Position numbers and translations under genes: made by a program
Notes under the pieces: model-generated
The model's input: the letters and a program-made list of their open reading frames with translations, nothing else
Databases searched by the model: none
Told to the model about the DNA's origin: nothing
Shown here: piece after piece, positions 59,217 to 64,000 of the stretch
Numbering within the stretch: position 1 is the stretch's first letter
Layout of the letters: every line of letters starts with the position of its first letter
Source of the DNA: Aldersonia sp036524855
GTDB taxonomy: Bacteria; Actinomycetota; Actinomycetes; Mycobacteriales; Mycobacteriaceae
Length of the DNA: 64,000 bases
Direction of reading: 5' to 3'
NCBI GenBank assembly: GCA_036524855.1
Contig: DATDBL010000109.1
Coordinates: forward strand, 1 to 64,000

Positions 59217-61598
59217 CTACACCCGATCGTCGCGCTGCAGCTTGCGCAGAATCGGCCAGCCGATGAGAACCGGTGCCCAGCAGGTGATCACGCGGTAGAG
59301 CAGGACGGCGGGAACCGCGATCTGGGAGTCGAGGCCGAGCGCGGTCAGGCCGCCGATCAGGGCCGCCTCCACGGCGCCGACGCCGCCGGGGGTGGGGGCG
59401 GCCGAGGCGAGCGTCCCGCCGATCATCGTCACGATCGCGCAGGTCAGGAAGCTCGCGTCGCCGGCGAAGGCGTGCACCGTCGCCCACAGCACCGCCGCGG
59501 CGCCGAGCGTCTTCGCCGCGCACCCGCCGACGATCAGGCCGGCCCGGACGGGATCACGGCCGAGTTCGGCGAACTCGACCAGCAGGTCCCTGGCCTGCCT
59601 GCCGACGCCTTCGCGCACCCAGCGCCGCAGCCGCGGCACCAGCAACACGGTGCCGATCACCCCGAGCAGCACGCCCGCGATCAGCAGCAGCACGGTGGTG
59701 CTCGGCACGACGTGCGAGAAGTCGGTGCTGCGGCCGGCGAAGAAGGAAAACACGATCAGCAGGAACACGTGCGTCACCACCTGCACGCCCTGCTGCAGCG
59801 CGACCGCCGCCGTCGCCCGCGCCGCGCCTAGGCCGCCCGTCTGCAGAAAGCGCACACTCAGCGCCAGACCGCCGACGCCGGCCGGAGTCGTGGTGGCGGC
59901 GAAGGTGTTCGCGAACGCCAACCAGACCAGGTCGCGGAACCGGATCTGTTCCATCGCGCACGCCCACAACGCCGCCGCCGCGCCGATGTAGGTCAACGCC
60001 GACACCACGATGCCGAGCAGAACCCACCACCAATTAGCCGCACGCAGTTCGGAGACAAAGGTGGGAGCCTCGATCAGGGTCGGGTACGCGACGTACACCA
60101 GGGCGATGATCAGGACGAGTTGGATGATCTGGTTGCGGCTGAACCGCGTCACGTGCGCGACCCGGATCGACTCGGTGTCGGTGACGCGTTGTGCCTCGGT
60201 GCGCACCGCTTTCATCAGCTTCGCCGCGTCGGGCACGCGCTTGCGGATCCGGGTCGGCAAGGCGGAGCGGGTCAGCCGTCCGGAGGCCGCGATCACTGCT
60301 TCCTTGCCGACCATGTCGACCGCCGCCGCGACCGCGCGCTCGGGCCCGGCGACGTGCGCCGTGGTCAGCAGCAGTTGCGCATGGTCGGAGGATTTCAGCG
60401 CCGGTGTCGGCCCCAGTTCCGCCCAGGCGAAGTTGTCGAACTGCACCCGCGAACCGTCGAGCCGGATTTCGGTGGCGCGTAGGTCACCGTGCGAGATCTG
60501 GTAGTCGTGCAGGCGGTTCACGTTCTGCCAGATGTCGTGCAGGTCCACCTCGGCGCCGCCGACGCCGTCGAGTGTGCGACCCCGCGACTGCGACCGGATC
60601 AGCAGTTGCCAACCACGCTCGAGCTGGTTCAACGCGATCGGCTCGTGGGCGCACAGGCCGATCCGGTCGGCCGCGACCGACATCAGCGCGCGATGTTCGA
60701 CGGTGCGGCGCATCGACCCGAACAGCGCGACGTTTTCCGAGGACCGGAAGGTCAGCCAGCGCCAGACCTGCTGCAGGGCGCTACGACTGCGCTGGTGCTG
60801 TCCGTACAGTTCGACGATCACGTCCGGGCGCGGCGGGCAGGCCGCCGCCAGCATCGTGGGTCCCTGCCCGGCGGGCCGAATGACGGTCAGGGCGGTCGCG
60901 TGGTAGCCGTGCCGGCCCAGTTCGCGCACGACCGATTCCAGTGGCACCTCGAGCGCCGGCGTCCCGACCACCCACACCACCACCGCGCCGACCAACCAGC
61001 CCACGACCAGCCCGAACATCGAGCGCGCCGGCACGACCGCGCTCACCACCAGGTGGATCGGGACGAACGCGAGCAGCAGGGTCCACCACGCGCGTCGCCA
61101 TTTCCGCGGCAGCCACGGACTCGCGACCGTCTGGATGGCCGCCAGCATGGCGATCCACCGGGGGTCGTCGAGGAACTGGGAGGAGAACGAGTCGAGACGA
61201 TCGGGCGCGAACTCCTCGAGGTCCCACGTCGGGAACACCACGCCGCTCTGGGTGATCGACAGCGCGATCAGCGCGATCAGTCCCGCCGCGACGTAGCCGG
61301 CGAGCAGCCGCCACTGCCGCGTGGCGACGACGCCGACCAGGATCCAGAACGGCAACGTGACGATGACGACGCCGTAGATCAGGTACACGAGGTTGGCGAC
61401 GTTGGTCGGCAACACCGTGACGATGTCGGAGATGGACTGCTCGAGCGCCGCCCACTGGCTGCGGGTGATCACCGAGGCGGCGACGACGGTGATCACCGCG
61501 ACCGTCGCGAGGAGCACTCGAACGATGTCGCCGGTGCGCCGACTCAGCGGGGGGAGCAGGCTGCCCCGGACCGGTACTTCCCTCCCGTCGACGCGCAT
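59217..61598 (-). CDS. Large membrane protein with LPG-synthase/flippase-type domain and kinase-like middle
   Basis: 793 residues. The N-terminal third has about six membrane helices (DIVRVLLATVAVITVVAASV, ANLVYLIYGVVIVTLPFWIL). Residues about 230–440 are soluble and resemble a lipopolysaccharide-type kinase/phosphotransferase fold, with YQISHGDLRATEIRLDGSRV followed by QFDNFAWAELG, but the usual DFD/DFG is changed. The C-terminal 330 residues are the lysylphosphatidylglycerol synthase transmembrane region: TTTPAGVGGLALSVRFLQTG and ASAAPTPGGVGAVEAALIGG. Mycobacterial and Rhodococcus relatives have the same three-part layout. A role in lipid flipping or antimicrobial peptide resistance is likely but unproven. 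The MprF synthase domain is absent. Confidence 0.85.
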   Translation of the reverse strand: MRVDGREVPVRGSLLPPLSRRTGDIVRVLLATVAVITVVAASVITRSQWAALEQSISDIVTVLPTNVANLVYLIYGVVIVTLPFWILVGVVATRQWRLLAGYVAAGLIALIALSITQSGVVFPTWDLEEFAPDRLDSFSSQFLDDPRWIAMLAAIQTVASPWLPRKWRRAWWTLLLAFVPIHLVVSAVVPARSMFGLVVGWLVGAVVVWVVGTPALEVPLESVVRELGRHGYHATALTVIRPAGQGPTMLAAACPPRPDVIVELYGQHQRSRSALQQVWRWLTFRSSENVALFGSMRRTVEHRALMSVAADRIGLCAHEPIALNQLERGWQLLIRSQSRGRTLDGVGGAEVDLHDIWQNVNRLHDYQISHGDLRATEIRLDGSRVQFDNFAWAELGPTPALKSSDHAQLLLTTAHVAGPERAVAAAVDMVGKEAVIAASGRLTRSALPTRIRKRVPDAAKLMKAVRTEAQRVTDTESIRVAHVTRFSRNQIIQLVLIIALVYVAYPTLIEAPTFVSELRAANWWWVLLGIVVSALTYIGAAAALWACAMEQIRFRDLVWLAFANTFAATTTPAGVGGLALSVRFLQTGGLGAARATAAVALQQGVQVVTHVFLLIVFSFFAGRSTDFSHVVPSTTVLLLIAGVLLGVIGTVLLVPRLRRWVREGVGRQARDLLVEFAELGRDPVRAGLIVGGCAAKTLGAAAVLWATVHAFAGDASFLTCAIVTMIGGTLASAAPTPGGVGAVEAALIGGLTALGLDSQIAVPAVLLYRVITCWAPVLIGWPILRKLQRDDRV

Positions 61599-61682
61599 CG
61601 TGCGGCCAGTGTCTCAGGTGGGTGCGACCCGCGGACCCGCGCGTCGAGTTCGGCGGTTTGGTGAGCTCCTGGATCGTTGTGC

Positions 61683-62591
61683 TCAACCCGCTCCCATCAG
61701 CATGTCCCGCTTCTGCGCGACCGTGGCCCGCAACGCCGCGACGACCGCCGCGACCTCGGGCCGACGCAGCGACTCGGTCCGCGCCACCAGCCAGTACGAC
61801 AGCTGCACCGACACCTCGGCGCCGAGCACCCGCACCAGGTCCGGGTGCCGGTCGGCGACGAAGCATGGGAGCAGCCCGATCCCCGCGGCCGCGCGCGTCG
61901 CCTCGACGTGCACGAACACGTTGGTCGAGGTCACCGATCGGCGCATCGCGGGGGCGAAACTGGGCGCGAGGTCGAGGTCGTCGACCTGCAGCATCGAGTC
62001 GATGAAGTACACGAGCGGATGGTTGCTGAGATCGGCGACCGTGGTCGGGGTGGCGTGGTCGCGCAGGTAGTCGACCGCGGCGTAGAGACCGAGTCGGTAG
62101 TCGGCCAGCCGGTGCGACTCGGCGCGGTGCACCTGCGGTTCGCCGACGACGATCTCCACGTCGAGCCCCGAGCGCTGCTGCGAGGCGCGCCGCGTGGTCG
62201 CGACGAGTTCCACCACGACCTTCGGATGGGCGCGCTGCACTCGCGCGGCCGCGGGCGCGGCGACGAACGCGCTGAAACCGTCGGTCGCCGACAGCCGCAC
62301 GACGCCCTCGAGGTCGTCGGCGTCGGTCCCCGAGACCAGTGCACGCAGCGCCGCCTCGACGTTCTCCGCCGCGGTCAACGCGCCGCGACCCAGATCGGTG
62401 AGCTCCCACCCGCCGCCGCCGCGCACCAGCAGCCGACCGCCCAGCGCTCTGTCGAGGGACGCGATTCGCCGCGCGACGGTCGTGTGGTTCATGCCGAGAT
62501 CGTCGGCGGCGGCGCTGTAACGCCCCGATCGCCCGACGGCCAGCAGCACCAGGAGGTCGTCCGGGCTGGGTAATCGCACGCCGTCAGGCAT
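61683..62591 (-). CDS. LysR-family transcriptional regulator
   Basis: 302 residues from MPDGVRLPSPDDLLVLLAVG (ATG at 62591); a start at 62630 would add 13 residues. The helix-turn-helix reads RYSAAADDLGMNHTTVARRI and ASLDRALGGRLLVRGGGGWE. It is one of the LysR branch in which ARRIASLDRALG replaces SRRIRxLE. The effector domain follows from about 95. It is divergent from the MHS transporter gene with 130 bases between, so it most likely controls that gene in response to the transported acid. Confidence 0.9.
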   Translation of the reverse strand: MPDGVRLPSPDDLLVLLAVGRSGRYSAAADDLGMNHTTVARRIASLDRALGGRLLVRGGGGWELTDLGRGALTAAENVEAALRALVSGTDADDLEGVVRLSATDGFSAFVAAPAAARVQRAHPKVVVELVATTRRASQQRSGLDVEIVVGEPQVHRAESHRLADYRLGLYAAVDYLRDHATPTTVADLSNHPLVYFIDSMLQVDDLDLAPSFAPAMRRSVTSTNVFVHVEATRAAAGIGLLPCFVADRHPDLVRVLGAEVSVQLSYWLVARTESLRRPEVAAVVAALRATVAQKRDMLMGAG

Positions 62592-62721
62592 TTCTGCATT
62601 TTCGCAGATGACCGGTGCGAAGTTGGTCATTGTTGTGCGTGTTTGTTGACCGAATACTCAGGGAAGCCACAAATGTGCTTCAGGCCACAGCCTGATCAGA
62701 AATCGGTTCCTAGGAGGATCA
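62592..62721. promoter_or_regulatory. Divergent promoter region of lysR and the MHS transporter
   Basis: The 130-base gap is AT-richer than its surroundings, with TTGTTGTGCGTGTTTGTTGA and a LysR-like T-N11-A element within ATACTCAGGGAAGCC. A strong ribosome site AGGAGG (62711–62717) lies 4–5 bases before the transporter ATG. The exact operator cannot be fixed. Confidence 0.35.
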
Positions 62722-64000
62722 ATGACGGACGCGCAGGGTCGCGCCGCCGACGCGAGCGCGGGGCCGGAGTGGGCCCCGAAGGGGTTGAAGAAGGTCGTCG
62801 CCGCCTCGATGGCCGGCACGGTCGTCGAGTGGTACGAGTTCTTTCTCTACGGCACCGCGGCGACGCTGGTGTTCAGCAAGGTGTTCTTCCCGGACACAGG
62901 CAACGAACTCGACGCCATCTTCGCCGCGTTCATCACCTACGCCGTGGGCTTCGCGGCGCGTCCGCTCGGCGGCATCGTCTTCGGCCATTTCGGCGACAAA
63001 TACGGACGCAAGAATCTGTTGCAGACCAGCCTGATCATGGTCGGTGCCGCGACCTTCCTCATGGGCTGCCTGCCCACCTACGACCACATCGGTTTCTGGG
63101 CGCCCGCGATGCTCGTGGCGTTGCGCTTCATCCAGGGCTTCGCGGTCGGCGGCGAATGGGGCGGCGCCGTGCTGCTGGTCGCCGAGCACAGCCCCAAGCG
63201 CAGCCGCGCGTTCTGGTCCAGCTGGCCACAGGCGGGAGTGCCGATGGGCAACCTGCTCGCCACGGTGGTGCTGCTCATCCTGACCACGACGCTGTCGGAC
63301 GAGTCGTTCCTCGGCTGGGGCTGGCGGATCGCGTTCTGGCTGTCCGCGGTCATCGTGTTCATCGGCTACTACGTCCGCACCCAGGTCACCGACGCGCCGA
63401 TCTTCCTCGAGGCGCAGAAGCAGCGCGAGCAGGTCGAGGCCGTGTCCTATGGGCTGTTCGAGGTGCTCAAGCGCTACCCGCGGGGCGTCATCACCGCGAT
63501 GGGCCTGCGCTTCGGTGAGAACGTCATGTACTACCTCGTCGTCACCTTCTCCATCACCTACCTCAAGGTCGAGGTCGGCGCCGACACCAAGACCATCCTG
63601 TGGTGGATGCTGGCCGCGCACGCCGTCCACTTCGTGGTGATTCCGCAGGTGGGCAGGCTCGCCGACCGCATCGGGCGCAAGCCCGTCTACCTCGTCGGCG
63701 CGGTGACCGCGGGCACGTGGGGCTTCTTCGCCTTCCCGATGATGAACAGCGGGCACAACGTTGTCATCATGTCGGCGATCATCATCGGTCTGGTGTTCCA
63801 CGCGTTCATGTATGCGCCGCAACCGGCGATCATGGCGGAGATGTTCCCGACCCGCATGCGGTACTCGGGCGTGTCGCTCGGCTACCAGGTCACCTCGATC
63901 GTCGCCGGGTCGCTCGCCCCGATCATCGCCGTGAAGTTGTTGTCGGACTACGGCTCGGCCGTCCCGATCGCGTGGTATCTCGCGATCGCCGCGGCGATAA
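62722..64000 (+). CDS. MFS transporter of the metabolite:H+ symporter (MHS) family, partial
   Basis: The frame opens at the ATG at 62722 behind AGGAGG and stays open to the window end; 426 codons are visible and about 20–30 residues are missing. Family signatures are ASMAGTVVEWYEFFLYGTAA near residue 30, GGIVFGHFGDKYGRKNLLQT in loop 2–3 and RFIQGFAVGGEWGGAVLLVA. The second-half repeat is GRLADRIGRKPVYLVGA. MHS members import alpha-ketoglutarate, shikimate, proline or similar acids with protons. The divergent LysR gene is its likely regulator. Confidence 0.92.
   Translation, partial: MTDAQGRAADASAGPEWAPKGLKKVVAASMAGTVVEWYEFFLYGTAATLVFSKVFFPDTGNELDAIFAAFITYAVGFAARPLGGIVFGHFGDKYGRKNLLQTSLIMVGAATFLMGCLPTYDHIGFWAPAMLVALRFIQGFAVGGEWGGAVLLVAEHSPKRSRAFWSSWPQAGVPMGNLLATVVLLILTTTLSDESFLGWGWRIAFWLSAVIVFIGYYVRTQVTDAPIFLEAQKQREQVEAVSYGLFEVLKRYPRGVITAMGLRFGENVMYYLVVTFSITYLKVEVGADTKTILWWMLAAHAVHFVVIPQVGRLADRIGRKPVYLVGAVTAGTWGFFAFPMMNSGHNVVIMSAIIIGLVFHAFMYAPQPAIMAEMFPTRMRYSGVSLGYQVTSIVAGSLAPIIAVKLLSDYGSAVPIAWYLAIAAAI

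Noticed and set aside
1..64000. CRISPR arrays, insertion sequences, phage genes, rRNA genes
   Set aside because: No regularly spaced repeats, transposase or integrase motifs, phage structural genes or rRNA-like sequences were seen anywhere in the window.

Overview
The window is about 64 kb of very GC-rich, densely coding DNA with many 4-base stop/start overlaps and frequent GTG starts. The gene families point to a mycolic-acid actinobacterium of the Gordonia/Rhodococcus/Williamsia/Nocardia type. Indicators are a valine-degradation operon, many acyl-CoA enzymes, several toxin-antitoxin pairs, and an FAD protein–DUF1365–cyclopropane synthase operon laid out like the mycobacterial ufaA1 region. 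The genus is inference; no rRNA or other taxonomic marker is present.

Layout. 1–4,632: valine/isobutyrate catabolism (mmsA end, acyl-CoA dehydrogenase, 3-hydroxyisobutyryl-CoA hydrolase, mmsB, enoyl-CoA hydratase), closed by a hairpin shared with a MarR gene. 5.4–8.9 kb: a membrane protein, a decayed AfsR/SARP-type regulator, and a tRNA-Cys with an extra T-arm base. 9.0–11.6 kb: MaoC, GntR and CaiB-type CoA-transferase genes. 11.6–28.1 kb: an accessory-like stretch with four toxin-antitoxin type modules, two LysR genes (one with a nonsense codon), a thiolase/SDR/acyl-CoA ligase set beside a frameshifted MFS gene, a GH43-like secreted protein, an M16 protease and a large LuxR regulator. 28.1–30.0 kb: HxlR and VOC genes with a clear palindromic operator, then a sulfatase-modifying-factor family protein.

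30.1–45.0 kb is the most interesting part: a compact biosynthetic cluster with no NRPS or PKS. It encodes a lysine/ornithine N-monooxygenase, a stand-alone zinc-type cupin, a methionyl-tRNA-synthetase-like protein and a DAO-type flavoenzyme. These are the parts of the N–N bond (hydrazine) forming machinery known from s56-p1-type pathways, where cupin and MetRS-like domains are usually fused. They sit with an ATP-grasp ligase, a berberine-bridge-type oxidase, an acyl-CoA-dehydrogenase-fold flavin enzyme, a DDAH-like protein, an MFS exporter, an orphan solute-binding lipoprotein, a possible 28-residue peptide and a divergent STAND regulator. I infer a small hydrazine-derived metabolite.

45–47.7 kb holds a reductase, an AraC regulator and two small proteins. 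47.7–55.8 kb looks like a photo-oxidative or membrane-lipid stress module (photolyase, TIGR01777 epimerase, lipocalin, SDR, CFA synthase, DUF1365, FAD amine oxidase). 56–59.2 kb has a P-loop kinase, an ECHDC3-like crotonase and a flavohaemoglobin/NsrR pair with an NsrR-like palindrome. The window ends with a flippase-like membrane protein, a LysR gene and the start of an MHS-family transporter.

The left half carries an unusual number of broken genes. Two of the lesions are short perfect tandem duplications (5 and 7 bp), so either recent decay or local sequence error should be considered there.
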